Positions 19,368-29,361 of a DNA stretch of 64,000 nucleotides are shown piece after piece. Under the pieces are notes generated by a model. The model saw nothing but the letters and a program-made list of their open reading frames with translations. It was not told where the DNA came from and made no database searches. Every line of letters begins with the position of its first letter. The first letter of the stretch is position 1. This DNA is from Vibrio gangliei (GTDB lineage Bacteria; Pseudomonadota; Gammaproteobacteria; Enterobacterales; Vibrionaceae): contig NZ_AP021870.1 in the NCBI RefSeq assembly GCF_026001925.1, positions 744,001 through 808,000 on the forward strand, written 5' to 3'. A program made the position numbers and the translations under genes.

Positions 19368-20330
19368 TTGACCATGCATTCGGACGCTTTTGCCCAACTC
19401 CAGCAATATTTAAACTCTCAAGTGATTGGCCAAAATGAATTAGTGAAACAACTTCTCGTCGCCTTACTCGCTGATGGGCATATTCTCGTTGAAGGGCCTC
19501 CGGGGTTAGCTAAAACACGTGCGGTGAAAGTGTTAGCCGATTGCATTGAAGGTGATTTCCATCGCGTACAATTTACCCCCGATCTACTGCCTGCCGATTT
19601 AACCGGTACCGATATTTTCCGCCCTGAAACCGGTGAATTTACCTTCCAAGCAGGCCCGATTTTCAATTCATTGATTCTTGCTGATGAAATCAACCGCGCC
19701 CCCGCGAAAGTGCAAGCGGCAATGTTGGAAGCAATGGCAGAAAAACAAATTACCGTTGGGCGTGAATCTTACAAATTGCCTGAATTATTTTTAGTCATGG
19801 CAACCCAAAACCCGATTGAGCAAGAAGGAACGTATCCGCTACCTGAAGCGCAATTAGACCGCTTCTTACTGCACCTTGAAGTGGACTATCCAAATGCCGA
19901 CAGCGAGCTGGAAATCTTGCGCTTGAACCGCGGTGAAGCACAAGGTCAACACGCCAGCCAGCCGGTAATGCTTTCTCAACAAACCATATTTGATGCTCGC
20001 CAAGCAGCGTTATCTATTCACATGGCAGAGAATGTTGAGCAATACATCATTCGTTTGATCATGGCCACTCGTCAGCCAGAGCAATACAACCCATTATTAG
20101 CAGAATGGCTACAAATGGGTGTCAGCCCACGCGCAACCATCGCGCTCGATCGTTGTGCTCGCGCGCACGCTTGGCTTGCTGGTCGTGATTTTGTTAGCCC
20201 AGAAGACGTACAAGCGATGGCCTTCCCTGTGTTACGCCACCGCTTACTATTAAGCTACCCAGCACAAGCCGAAGGCATTACATCAAATCGTGTCATTGCC
20301 GAATTATTAGCGCAGGTTGGCAGTGCATGA
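19368..20330 (+). CDS. MoxR-family AAA+ ATPase
   Basis: 320 residues with Walker A GPPGLAKT (about 43-50), Walker B LILADEIN (about 102-109), sensor MATQNP and the C-terminal lid domain. MoxR ATPases act as chaperone-like partners of von Willebrand A (VWA) proteins encoded beside them. AGGAG at 19358-19362 is closer to the TTG at 19368 than to the ATG at 19374, so a TTG start is possible; the two differ by two residues. This is the first gene of a six-gene operon in which each gene overlaps or nearly touches the next. Confidence 0.93.
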   Translation: MTMHSDAFAQLQQYLNSQVIGQNELVKQLLVALLADGHILVEGPPGLAKTRAVKVLADCIEGDFHRVQFTPDLLPADLTGTDIFRPETGEFTFQAGPIFNSLILADEINRAPAKVQAAMLEAMAEKQITVGRESYKLPELFLVMATQNPIEQEGTYPLPEAQLDRFLLHLEVDYPNADSELEILRLNRGEAQGQHASQPVMLSQQTIFDARQAALSIHMAENVEQYIIRLIMATRQPEQYNPLLAEWLQMGVSPRATIALDRCARAHAWLAGRDFVSPEDVQAMAFPVLRHRLLLSYPAQAEGITSNRVIAELLAQVGSA

Positions 20331-21322
20331 TGGAGCAAAAGTTACCGCCTTTTGCCAATGGGGTGAGCCTCAATTTAAAAGAGTTGCTGTATTACAAAAG
20401 CCATACTGTGCATTGGCAGCCACCGAATAAAAGTTTGTGGTCACAGCTGAACGGTAGCCATAACAGCAATCAAAAAGGTCGAGGAATGAACTTTGCCGAG
20501 GTACGTCAGTATCAAGCGGGAGATGACATTCGCTCTATCGACTGGCGTGTCACGGCTCGTACAGGCAAAGCACACACCAAACTGTTTACCGAAGAGCGCG
20601 AGCAGCCAGTGATCTTATATATTGATCTCAGCGCCAGCATGCGTTTTGGCTCACAATTGCTATTTAAAACCGTGCAATGTGCGCATTTGGCGAGCTTACT
20701 CAGTTGGCTTACTGTCGAGCAAAAAGATCGCATTGGCGCGCTCATCGACATGGGCGATCAATTAATCGAGGTCAAACCCACGGCCCGTCAACAAGGCGCG
20801 TTACATATTAGCCACCAGCTCGTACAGTTAAACAATCAAGCATTCGAACAGTGGCAGCAAGCTCAGCAAACAAAGAGCCAATTCAAAACATTCACCCAAC
20901 TCAAAACATTGCCATTTAAACAGGTGCTGCAAACGCTACATCGCATGTGTCCTAAAGGCAGTGACATTATTTTTATCAGTGATTTCAAACGGCTAGATCT
21001 AGACGCCAAACCGCTGCTCAATCAATTGCGTCAACATAACCGATTGCAATTTGTGCATATTTTCGATCCACTCGAAATGGGCAATACGGAATTTCGTGGA
21101 AGTGAATACGTCACCAATGGCGAACACACGCGCTGGCTCAACTTTGGGCAAAAAAATACACGTAACCAATTGAAAAATAGGTACACTGAACATCTAAATC
21201 AATTAGAGAAAATTTGTAAATCTATGGCTATTCCAATGCGATCATTAACGTGTGCTGAACCACTCTTATCTCAACTTGGTGCTTCATCTTCTAGCACGCA
21301 GCAAGGAGCAAATCATGAATAA
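20327..21322 (+). CDS. DUF58 domain protein
   Basis: 331 residues. The DUF58 signature GRGMNFAEVRQYQAGDDIRS followed by IDWRVTARTG is at about 45-78, then a VWA-like domain with YIDLSASM (residues about 100-107) holding the metal-binding DxSxS pattern. DUF58 proteins usually accompany MoxR and VWA proteins, with proposed roles in envelope stress or metallo-complex assembly. Its start overlaps the moxR stop in ATGA, implying translational coupling. Confidence 0.92.
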   Translation: MMEQKLPPFANGVSLNLKELLYYKSHTVHWQPPNKSLWSQLNGSHNSNQKGRGMNFAEVRQYQAGDDIRSIDWRVTARTGKAHTKLFTEEREQPVILYIDLSASMRFGSQLLFKTVQCAHLASLLSWLTVEQKDRIGALIDMGDQLIEVKPTARQQGALHISHQLVQLNNQAFEQWQQAQQTKSQFKTFTQLKTLPFKQVLQTLHRMCPKGSDIIFISDFKRLDLDAKPLLNQLRQHNRLQFVHIFDPLEMGNTEFRGSEYVTNGEHTRWLNFGQKNTRNQLKNRYTEHLNQLEKICKSMAIPMRSLTCAEPLLSQLGASSSSTQQGANHE

Positions 21323-21989
21323 CACTGCGCTCAACGCTGCCTCTCAAGCCCAACCTAGCTTACCGCTTGCGCCTTTGCATCTACCTGCTGAACCTGGATT
21401 CTGGCCACTTGCTTGGGGATGGTGGGCCTGCCTTGCTTTAGCGTTATTGATCTTTATTGTGGCTATCGTGCTGATAAAGCGCCGTAAAAAACGTCATCTT
21501 GCCAAGAAAACCGCATTACGTTTACTAGTGCAAAACGCCGCAAGGCAAAAAGGGAAAAAGAAAGTCGCGACTGCCAACGATTTACTTCGTCAGGTGTGTT
21601 TGTCTTACTACCCTCGCCCTATGTTAGCTAGCTTGCATGGTGAACGTTGGTACGCTTTTTTGGATGAACAGCACCCGTCGAAAAAAGCCAATTTCCAATC
21701 TAACCAACTGCAATGGCAAACCGCGCTGTACCAAAAGCAGCCCGTTGCTGATGAGGTTGCCGATGCCTTGTATTTGCAAGTCGAAACTTGGATTACACAA
21801 GCGCTACCGCCGAGTAAAAAACAAATTAAAGCCGCCCAAGCTCAGTTCAAATCTAACACCATGGATTTGAATGATGGCGTGGTATCCAAAGCCAGACCAG
21901 CAAAATCAGCGCCAAAAGGCTTAATCGAAAAAGAACGTGTATTGAACCAACTAGAAGAAAAAGTGAAAGGATCTCAAGACGATGTTTGA
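21315..21989 (+). CDS. DUF4381 membrane protein of the MoxR/VWA operon
   Basis: 224 residues with a proline-rich N terminus (PLAPLHLPAEPGFWPLAWGWW), one membrane helix (about 34-54), then a basic cytoplasmic region. This is the DUF4381 pattern seen between DUF58 and the VWA genes. ATG 21315 has a strong AAGGAG site at 21303-21308 and overlaps the previous stop by 8 nt. It may anchor the soluble partners to the inner membrane; this is inference. Confidence 0.88.
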   Translation: MNNTALNAASQAQPSLPLAPLHLPAEPGFWPLAWGWWACLALALLIFIVAIVLIKRRKKRHLAKKTALRLLVQNAARQKGKKKVATANDLLRQVCLSYYPRPMLASLHGERWYAFLDEQHPSKKANFQSNQLQWQTALYQKQPVADEVADALYLQVETWITQALPPSKKQIKAAQAQFKSNTMDLNDGVVSKARPAKSAPKGLIEKERVLNQLEEKVKGSQDDV

Positions 21990-22944
21990 GTTTCAGTGGC
22001 TTTGGGCATTATTGCTTCTGCCCTTGCCAATTCTTGTCTATTTTTTTGCGCCTGCACACAAACCTCGCTCAGCCATTATGCTGCCTACTTTACCTACAGA
22101 GGGTGGGGTTGAACGTCGCCAGCACATCAGCTTAAAAGTCTTAGCGGTGTTAATTTGGGTATTACTCGTTTTAGCCGCCGCCCGTCCTGTCTGGTATGGC
22201 GAGCCAATTGAAGTGCAACCAAAGCATCGCGATATGATGCTGGTGGTGGATCTATCCGGTTCAATGGCACAAGAGGATATGAATTCCCCTTCTGGCTATA
22301 TTGATCGCTTAACGGCAGTCAAACAAGTCCTGTCAGATTTCATCACCAAACGTAAAGGTGACCGTTTAGGGTTAGTGCTATTTGCTGACCACGCTTACCT
22401 GCAAACTCCATTAACGCTGGATCGCACAGCGGTTTTACAACAACTCAACCGCGCACAATTGAATATGATTGGTAGTCAAACCGCGATTGGTGAAGGCTTG
22501 GGGATTGCCACCAAAACCTTCATCAAAAGTGAAGCAGAGCAACGTGTCATCGTGCTATTAAGTGATGGTAGTAATACAGCCGGCGTAATTGACCCTATCG
22601 AAGCCACCAGCATTGCCAAAGAAAACAACGTGATCATTTACACCGTGGGTGTTGGAGCGGGCGAATTAGAGGTAAAAAGTTTCTTTGGATCTCGCACAGT
22701 GAACACAGCGCAAGACTTGGATGAAAAAACGCTCACCAAGATTGCTGAAATGACAGGCGGCAAATACTTCCGCGCTCGCGATCAAAAAGACCTCAATCAG
22801 ATCTACGACACTATTAACCAATTACAGCCGGTCAGTAACGCCACTCAAACCTGGCGACCACAAACGGAATGGTTCACTTATCCGCTCGCACTGGCTTTAT
22901 TTTTGTCATTTATCCTTGCGGTATTAAGGAGACAACATGGCTGA
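21982..22944 (+). CDS. BatA-like VWA membrane protein
   Basis: 320 residues with N-terminal membrane helices (about 8-22 and 52-68), a VWA domain with an intact metal-ion-dependent adhesion site (DLSGS at about 90-94), and a C-terminal helix (about 296-313). It matches BatA of the Bacteroides aerotolerance operon and many gammaproteobacterial MoxR operons. It overlaps its neighbours by 8 nt on both sides. Confidence 0.92.
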   Translation: MFEFQWLWALLLLPLPILVYFFAPAHKPRSAIMLPTLPTEGGVERRQHISLKVLAVLIWVLLVLAAARPVWYGEPIEVQPKHRDMMLVVDLSGSMAQEDMNSPSGYIDRLTAVKQVLSDFITKRKGDRLGLVLFADHAYLQTPLTLDRTAVLQQLNRAQLNMIGSQTAIGEGLGIATKTFIKSEAEQRVIVLLSDGSNTAGVIDPIEATSIAKENNVIIYTVGVGAGELEVKSFFGSRTVNTAQDLDEKTLTKIAEMTGGKYFRARDQKDLNQIYDTINQLQPVSNATQTWRPQTEWFTYPLALALFLSFILAVLRRQHG

Positions 22945-24973
22945 TTTTCAACTGCTGCATCCCGCTTGGTTATACGCAGCCATTCCTGCAATTGTGCTCA
23001 GCGTGTGGCTGTATCGTAAGCCTAAATCCACCAGCTTGATCGCCGCCCACTTGAGCCAACAGCTTGGGCTTGAGCAGCATAAAGCGCACGGTTCGGTTGT
23101 CACTACCTTACTTGCGGCTTGGCTTATCGCCGTGATCGCATTAAGTGGGCCAAGTTTTCAAAAGCAATCGGTGCCGAGCTTTGGTGTCAATAATGCTCGA
23201 GTGATTGTGATGGATATGACCTTATCCATGTACGCCACCGATCTTGCGCCCAACCGCCTTAGCCAGGCGCGCTACAAGGTGTTAGATTTATTACCTAAGT
23301 TGCAAGAAGGCACCACAGGGTTAGTAGCTTACTCTGGTGACGGCTACATGATTAGCCCACTCACCAACGACAGTAATACCCTTGCGAGCCTGATTCCAAA
23401 CTTATCGCCCAATATCATGCCCACTCAAGGCAGTGATGCCGCTGCTGGGGTAAAAAAAGCCATTGATATGCTCACTCAAGCGGGCCATCAACAAGGCGAT
23501 ATTATTCTGATTGCTGACGGGCTAAGCAATGTGGAATCGGAAGCGATCCAAGATTTGCTCAAAGACACCCATTGGAACCTATCCGTCATGTCAGTCGGAA
23601 CAGCGCAAGGTGCCCCCATTCGTTTGCCTAATGGCGATCTATTTACTCATGACGGCACCACGGTGGTCGCCAAAACCGATCTCAAAGCACTGCAAGAGAT
23701 CGCTCAAATTGGGCACGGCGTTTATACCCCACTACGAAATGATGACGGCGATATTCAACAATTATCACAATCGCTCAATCATGTGGAATTGAAAACCAAT
23801 AAAGAAAATAAAGAGACACCGGATTTGGAAGTACATATCAATAATGGTTTCTGGCTATTGCCTATCTTGCTGGTATTAGCCTTAGGCGCGTTCCGTCGTG
23901 GTGGTATTTTCAGCCTCGCTTTTCTTGCCGCTTTGCCTTTGATGCAACCTCAACATGCTTATGCGGCACAAAGTGAAACGCCACAAGCCCAAACCAACAG
24001 CGCATCGTTACTGTCTTCGGTGTTTAAAACCCCCGATCAGCAAGGTTACGATGCCTACCAGGCCAAACAATACCCGCAAGCGGCGAGCGCATTTGATAAC
24101 CAAGCGTGGAAAGGCGCAGCGTTATATCAAGCAGGCAATTACCAAGCGGCAATTAAAGAACTGCAAGGGCTAACCAGTGAAGATGCCCGTTACAACCTAG
24201 CCAATGCACAAGCTCAAGCTGGTCAGCTAGAACAAGCCAAACAAGGCTATGAAGACATTCTTAAAGCCAACCCAAACAATGCGGATGCGAAAAAGAACTT
24301 AGAGATTGTGAAGAAAGCGCTAGAGCAACAAAAACAGCAACAGCAGAAGCAACAAGATCAGCAGCAAAATCAAAACAGCCAAGATCAGAATAAGCAGCAG
24401 CAAGATAAACAATCACAAGATCAATCGTCTCAAAATAGCGACTCTCAAGATAAGTCATCGCAAGGTGATCAGTCTCAGCAAAATTCTGACCAGAAAAATC
24501 ATTCCGATCAGAACCAGAGCTCGACTCAAAATCAGAACTCAAATAACAACCCTAGTTCAGATGAAAAGCCAAGTTCAGATAAGAGTAATAGCACCAAGCA
24601 AAACCAAAGCTCAGAGCAGTCAAACTCGCAGCAATCGAATGACGAGCAGCAATCACAACAAAATAATGATAAGGCCAACTCGTCAAATCAGCAGTCTGAA
24701 CAACAAAAACAAGCTCAGCAGGAACAAGAACAGCAAGCTAAGGCTGCCCAAAAAGAACAACAAAAAGACCAGTCACAAGATGAAAGTAAAGCCCAAGCAA
24801 TGAGTGCTGCGCCGACGGATCAAGGTCAACCGACTGGCAATACGGTGGCGGCCGATCCTCGTCTGAATAAGCTAGAACAAATTCCAGATAACGCCCAACG
24901 CTTACTGCAAGCGCAGATGGCACTTGAAGCGCAACAAAAACCCGCGCCGCAATCTAATGGTCAATTATGGTAA
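22937..24973 (+). CDS. BatB/BatC-like protein: VWA domain, TPR repeats and Q/N/S-rich tail
   Basis: 678 residues. Membrane helices near residues 10-25 and 55-70 precede a VWA domain whose metal site reads DMTLS (about 93-97, a DxTxS variant). Another hydrophobic stretch lies at about 305-340, followed by periplasmic TPR repeats (about 355-460) and a very long low-complexity tail rich in Gln, Asn, Ser and Lys (about 460-620). In Bacteroides-type operons BatB and BatC are separate; here both parts are in one chain. The tail is probably disordered. Confidence 0.9.
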   Translation: MADFQLLHPAWLYAAIPAIVLSVWLYRKPKSTSLIAAHLSQQLGLEQHKAHGSVVTTLLAAWLIAVIALSGPSFQKQSVPSFGVNNARVIVMDMTLSMYATDLAPNRLSQARYKVLDLLPKLQEGTTGLVAYSGDGYMISPLTNDSNTLASLIPNLSPNIMPTQGSDAAAGVKKAIDMLTQAGHQQGDIILIADGLSNVESEAIQDLLKDTHWNLSVMSVGTAQGAPIRLPNGDLFTHDGTTVVAKTDLKALQEIAQIGHGVYTPLRNDDGDIQQLSQSLNHVELKTNKENKETPDLEVHINNGFWLLPILLVLALGAFRRGGIFSLAFLAALPLMQPQHAYAAQSETPQAQTNSASLLSSVFKTPDQQGYDAYQAKQYPQAASAFDNQAWKGAALYQAGNYQAAIKELQGLTSEDARYNLANAQAQAGQLEQAKQGYEDILKANPNNADAKKNLEIVKKALEQQKQQQQKQQDQQQNQNSQDQNKQQQDKQSQDQSSQNSDSQDKSSQGDQSQQNSDQKNHSDQNQSSTQNQNSNNNPSSDEKPSSDKSNSTKQNQSSEQSNSQQSNDEQQSQQNNDKANSSNQQSEQQKQAQQEQEQQAKAAQKEQQKDQSQDESKAQAMSAAPTDQGQPTGNTVAADPRLNKLEQIPDNAQRLLQAQMALEAQQKPAPQSNGQLW

Positions 24974-24993
24974 TGCTCATAATGGAAAGAACG

Positions 24994-26733
24994 ATGTATT
25001 CATTCATGTCTCAATTCAAGATTTTACGTCAGGCTCAAGCTGGCTACAAATGGTTTGCCATCGCTTTCGCCCTCATGGCTACAATGGTATTCAGCCCCGC
25101 CACTTATGCGAAAGATGTTCAAGCCACCGCTTCGGTATCGCAAACGCGTTTAAGCACCAATGAAGTGTTTAATTTACAAGTGGCGTACATGGGCGCGGCG
25201 CATCGTGAAGACTTCGACCCAAGCGTGCTCGATAAAGACTTTACCCAAGGCGCAGTGCAATTTGGCACCTCTCGCTACAGCATTAATGGCGATGTCACGA
25301 TTCGCAGCGAGTGGAATCTCTCCCTTGCAACCAACAAAACCGGTGAAGTGATTATCCCGAGCTTTACTATTAATGGTGTCAAAACCGACCCTATCACCTT
25401 ACATGTGAGCAAAGATCCAAGCTCACCGAAACAAAGTGATTTAATTGATTTTGATGACAGTATTTCTAAAACCACTCTGTACCCGAAAGAGACCGCAACA
25501 TTTGTCTCTCGTTTATTAGTGAAAACCGACCCACGCGGCTTACAAAACACCAAGCTCACGCCACCATCGGGTGAGGGCTTAACCATCACTCCGGTTGGCG
25601 ATGCAAACCAATATCAAAAGATCATCAATGGCATTGAAACCACCGTCGTTGAGCAGAAATACCAGGTCACCGCGGAACAATCAGGTGAGCACCAATTAAT
25701 CCCAACCCGCTTACAGGCACAAGTGATCAGCATTAGCCGTTCAACTGGCGCGCGCCGCATTGTGCCAGTGGATGTACAATCTGAGCCAATTACGCTCACC
25801 GTGAAAGAAAAACCAGCCTCATTTAAAGGCGCTTGGCTGCCAACTCAATCACTCGAACTGCAACAAGGCTGGCAAGACAGTGAAGGCAATACGCTAAATA
25901 CAGCTAATGGAAGTATCGACGCTAAAGTCGGCCAACCGATTACCCGCATGTTGGCGTTGGTGGTCAAAGATGTGAGTGCAGAAAGCCTGCCGGATATTAA
26001 GATTGATTACCCAAATTCTGTGCGCGTCTACAGCGAAAAGCCAAAGTTCGGACAAGATAAAGCGGGCAATACGGTGATGACCTTAAAGCAAGTCATCATG
26101 CCGAAAAAATCCGGTAAGATTACACTGCCATCTGTGACTGTGCCTTGGTGGAACTCACAGCTTGGTAAAGCAGAAAGCGCACAAGCCAAAGGTTTAACAC
26201 TGAATGCCACGGTAGATGAAAACGCGCCAGTACAAACAAGCCCAATGGTAGCGAATAACAACGCTCAACCGGCAACGAGTGAAGCACCACAGCCACAAGC
26301 GACTCCAACAGAAACAAAAGTGAAAACGATTGAGGAACCTGGTTTTTGGCCTTACCTCACTGCCCTATTTGCCGCACTTTGGATTGTGACTCTGCTGATT
26401 TTGATCCAACAAAAACGCAGCCAAACACAGTTGGTATCGCAACCACAATCGAGCTCGAAAGGCACATCAAAAGCTCAAGCTTCAGATTTGGTCAGCATCC
26501 TAAAAACAAAAGATGGCGTGAAGATCCAAGCCGCTTACCGTGAATGGCAAGCCCAATATCCAAATATTGAAGCGGAATTGAAACAACAGATTCAATTGGA
26601 AATGAATCAGCTCATGGCAAGTTTATACAGCGCCAATCAGCAAGATTATGATGTGAAGGAATTAAGAAATCTCATAAAAAAAGCGCAATCACAGAGAAAT
26701 ACACTTAAAAACAGAGAGATAGAGCCTCTCTAA
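24994..26733 (+). CDS. BatD family protein
   Basis: About 579 residues. Signal peptide or anchor (about 20-39, KWFAIAFALMATMVFSPATYA), a large periplasmic beta-rich domain typical of BatD (oxygen-tolerance protein family), one membrane helix near residue 465 (PYLTALFAALWIVTLLILI), and a cytoplasmic helical tail. ATG 24994 is preferred for its GGAAA site; in-frame ATGs at 24967 and 24982 are also possible, and the first would overlap the previous gene by 7 nt as elsewhere in the operon. It is the last gene of the operon. Confidence 0.88.
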   Translation: MYSFMSQFKILRQAQAGYKWFAIAFALMATMVFSPATYAKDVQATASVSQTRLSTNEVFNLQVAYMGAAHREDFDPSVLDKDFTQGAVQFGTSRYSINGDVTIRSEWNLSLATNKTGEVIIPSFTINGVKTDPITLHVSKDPSSPKQSDLIDFDDSISKTTLYPKETATFVSRLLVKTDPRGLQNTKLTPPSGEGLTITPVGDANQYQKIINGIETTVVEQKYQVTAEQSGEHQLIPTRLQAQVISISRSTGARRIVPVDVQSEPITLTVKEKPASFKGAWLPTQSLELQQGWQDSEGNTLNTANGSIDAKVGQPITRMLALVVKDVSAESLPDIKIDYPNSVRVYSEKPKFGQDKAGNTVMTLKQVIMPKKSGKITLPSVTVPWWNSQLGKAESAQAKGLTLNATVDENAPVQTSPMVANNNAQPATSEAPQPQATPTETKVKTIEEPGFWPYLTALFAALWIVTLLILIQQKRSQTQLVSQPQSSSKGTSKAQASDLVSILKTKDGVKIQAAYREWQAQYPNIEAELKQQIQLEMNQLMASLYSANQQDYDVKELRNLIKKAQSQRNTLKNREIEPL

Positions 26734-26833
26734 ATTTGGTTTTAGTAAACCAGACTAGTGGCATTAATCCTGAAATCTATTCCGGTAATGAGATTTACTT
26801 CAAAATTTACTTTTATGACACTGACAATAATAA

Positions 26834-26849
26834 ATGTAAACGTTACCTT
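26834..26849. promoter_or_regulatory. Degenerate GalR-type operator upstream of galR
   Basis: ATGTAAACGTTACCTT shares the core TGTAAACGTT with the perfect operator before galE. It is 63 nt before the regulator start, suggesting autoregulation. Confidence 0.5.
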
Positions 26850-26911
26850 ATATATTTAAGCTGTTTTACAATAGATAGCATATTAAATCTAAATTATCTG
26901 TAAAGGCATAT

Positions 26912-27910
26912 ATGGCAACCATAAAAGATGTAGCCAAAGAGGCAAATGTTTCTGTTGCGACTGTATCTCGCGTGTTAAACAAATCCCCTAAAGCAGGCAA
27001 ACGCTCTATTGAAGCAGTAAATGCTGCGATGTCAAAACTTGGCTACCGTCCTAATGCAGCAGCAAGGGCACTAGTCAGCCAATCAACACAAACTATTGGT
27101 GTATTAGTAGGCGATGTCTCCGACCCTTTCTTTGGCAGTATGGTTAAATCAATTGATACTATTGCCAGTAAGAATGGTAAACACCTTTTGATCGGCAATG
27201 GCTATCATTCAGCGAGAAAGGAAAGAGAAGCCATTGAGTTGTTAATCAATAACCGTTGTGAGTCGCTGGTTATTCACAGTAAAGGTTTATCGAGTGAAGA
27301 GTTGATAGAATTTGCCAACGAAATTCCTGGCATGGTGTTAATTAACCGATTCATACCTGAAATTTCCCATCGTTGCATTGCACTAGATAACCATAAAGGT
27401 TCTTATCTAGCGACTGAGTACCTAATCAAAAATGGTCATAAGCATATAGGTTATATTTGTTCCAATCATGACATTGAAGATACTTACCAGCGTAAAGCCG
27501 GCTATTTAGAAGCGTTAAAAGCAAATGGTCTCACGCACTCGGAAAACTATATCGAATACGGCTCTCCTGATGAAGAAGGTGGTGAGCATGCAATGACTAA
27601 TTTACTAGCCAAGGGACTGCCATTAACCGCAATTGCGACCTACAATGATTATATGGCGGCTGGCTCTTTATCCGTTTTAGATGAAAATGGCATTCAAGCG
27701 CCTGAAGATATGTCGATTATTGGTTTTGATAACGGTTTGATTGCAAAGTACTTACACCCTAAACTCACTACGGTGCGCTACCCGATTCAAATGATGGCAG
27801 AAAAAGCGGCTCAATTAGCATTACGTCTTGCCCACAATGAACAAGCTGAAGCAGAAACCAACATGTTTATACCTACTTTGGTAAAACGCTTATCTATCAA
27901 AACTCTGTAA
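26912..27910 (+). CDS. galR: GalR/GalS-like LacI-family repressor
   Basis: 332 residues. N-terminal LacI helix-turn-helix (MATIKDVAKEANVSVATVSR), hinge helix (AARALVSQ), then a periplasmic-binding-protein-like sugar domain. The protein follows E. coli GalR/GalS closely in many stretches (VGDVSDPFFG, LLIGNGYH, GYICSNHDIEDT, GEH.MTNLLA, LTTVRYPI), so galactose or an oligomer is the likely inducer. GalR-type operators occur before this gene, the porin, the importer operon and galE, making it the likely local master regulator. In the Erwinia gan locus the comparable regulator is named GanR. Confidence 0.88.
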   Translation: MATIKDVAKEANVSVATVSRVLNKSPKAGKRSIEAVNAAMSKLGYRPNAAARALVSQSTQTIGVLVGDVSDPFFGSMVKSIDTIASKNGKHLLIGNGYHSARKEREAIELLINNRCESLVIHSKGLSSEELIEFANEIPGMVLINRFIPEISHRCIALDNHKGSYLATEYLIKNGHKHIGYICSNHDIEDTYQRKAGYLEALKANGLTHSENYIEYGSPDEEGGEHAMTNLLAKGLPLTAIATYNDYMAAGSLSVLDENGIQAPEDMSIIGFDNGLIAKYLHPKLTTVRYPIQMMAEKAAQLALRLAHNEQAEAETNMFIPTLVKRLSIKTL

Positions 27911-27932
27911 TTCTATATCTCAATTTCCGTAA

Positions 27933-27960
27933 AAAATGGCTAGCGATTGCTAGCCATTTT
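27933..27960. terminator. Bidirectional terminator between galR and the porin gene
   Basis: AAAATGGCTAGC pairs perfectly with GCTAGCCATTTT around a 4-nt loop. It serves both converging genes. Confidence 0.88.
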
Positions 27961-27978
27961 ATTCGTGACTAGAAAGCT

Positions 27979-29226
27979 TTACCACCAAGCTTCTACTTGT
28001 GCACCGATACGAATATCGTCATCATCTTGGAATACTCCATCTACAGAGTTAAATCCATCACGTTCTGTATTTTTAATATAAGTAGCAAAAATACGTAGCT
28101 CTGGTCTTGCAAAAAAGTCTTTACCCGATGTCAACACCTGAGAGATAGTAAACTTATTACCACCCGTTTTATATTCATCACCACTTGTGTATTTATCTGT
28201 TCTTTCAAAATAACCAAGTTCAAACACGGTCTTATTATGTTTGCTCCAAGAATAAGTTGGGCGAAGAACAATTGAGAGCATGTCTGTCTTATCGGTAAAT
28301 TCATCAATGTCTTCTGCATATCCATAAGTGAAAACATGATCAATCATGAAGTTTTCAGTAATCTGTGTATCACCAGTGTTAATAATACGGAAACCAGTGG
28401 CATCGTTTACACTTGTACCACTCCAAGCATCAAACCAACCGCCACCTTGAGAAATCATATTTTGGGCTAAACCAGAGGTTGCATATTGTAAAACGGTTTT
28501 GTTGTAACCAAGAGAAAATGATTGACTAATTTCTGCAGTGACCATGACGCCATTATCAAAATCCTTACCATCTTTCTTTTCTTGGTCTGTTGGGTTTGTT
28601 AGAGCATAGTCAACACCAAACTCAGTCCATGCACCTTCCCATGGAGACAAACCAGCATAACGAACATCAAGATAATTTACATTTAAGCCATCTTGGTCAC
28701 CACGAATTACCGCTGTCGACAGTGCACCCGGTCCATCACCAAATTTCATATTTTCAATACCAACACCATAACCAGAGATATTCCAATATTTAGTATCGAT
28801 GATATGAATATCGTGACGTTGGTAGAAACGCTTACCCACCCAGATAGTTGCTTCTGGCAGTGACTCGATGAAACCTTTCGCTTGGATATTTAACTGTTTA
28901 ATACCAAAGTTTGCACTATCATCCATGGTGCCTTCATTTTCTAAATCACCATTTGCAGACATTTCGAACATACTTTCAAAATAAAAGCTCTTGTCACCAT
29001 CGCGATATAACTCTTGACCTAGGCCAATCTCACTATACGTATCGTACTCATTACCTAAACGACCAAGCATAGATTTTTCGTAGTTATCATCACCACTTAA
29101 TCCACCGCCATTAGTTGACACCCCGAGACCAGAACGTACATATCCCGTGAAATCAACCGCTAAAGCTGAAGTGGAAAGTGTTGCAAGTATCAATGCAGGG
29201 ATGAGAGGTTTGATTTTAAAATTCAT
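27979..29226 (-). CDS. Maltoporin-like (LamB-family) sugar porin, probable galacto-oligosaccharide channel
   Basis: 415 residues: signal peptide (about 1-23, ending TSALA before VDFTGYVRSG), the LamB-type N-terminal strand VDFTGYVRSGLGVS, the motif VGKRFYQRHDIHIIDTKYWNISGYGVG typical of maltoporins, and a C-terminal aromatic residue (VEAWW) for outer-membrane insertion. Context argues for galactan oligomers rather than maltodextrins; the equivalent in Erwinia is the porin GanL. It has its own promoter region with a GalR-like site and is cut off from the upstream enzyme operon by a terminator. AGGAG precedes the ATG. Confidence 0.88.
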   Translation of the reverse strand: MNFKIKPLIPALILATLSTSALAVDFTGYVRSGLGVSTNGGGLSGDDNYEKSMLGRLGNEYDTYSEIGLGQELYRDGDKSFYFESMFEMSANGDLENEGTMDDSANFGIKQLNIQAKGFIESLPEATIWVGKRFYQRHDIHIIDTKYWNISGYGVGIENMKFGDGPGALSTAVIRGDQDGLNVNYLDVRYAGLSPWEGAWTEFGVDYALTNPTDQEKKDGKDFDNGVMVTAEISQSFSLGYNKTVLQYATSGLAQNMISQGGGWFDAWSGTSVNDATGFRIINTGDTQITENFMIDHVFTYGYAEDIDEFTDKTDMLSIVLRPTYSWSKHNKTVFELGYFERTDKYTSGDEYKTGGNKFTISQVLTSGKDFFARPELRIFATYIKNTERDGFNSVDGVFQDDDDIRIGAQVEAWW

Positions 29227-29324
29227 TGTAAACTCCTACCTTATTATTTCCGTTTCTAATTAGACTTTAAAAGCACATTAATTATACAAACTACATTTAT
29301 AAAAATAACGATAATCATCACAAA

Positions 29325-29340
29325 ATGAAAACGTTTACAC
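29325..29340. promoter_or_regulatory. GalR-type operator upstream of the sugar porin
   Basis: ATGAAAACGTTTACAC matches 14 of 16 bases of the perfect galE operator, about 100 nt before the porin start. Confidence 0.7.
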
Positions 29341-29361
29341 GATCAAGTTCAAATAATAAAA

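Noticed and set aside
24330..24740. Possible CRISPR-like or satellite repeat
   Set aside because: The repetition is codon-level CAR/AAY/TCN bias encoding Gln, Asn and Ser, with no regular unit and spacer structure.
24300..24803. Open frames in other registers across the Q/N/S-rich part of the BatB/BatC gene
   Set aside because: They are by-products of low-complexity codon repeats in the real frame.
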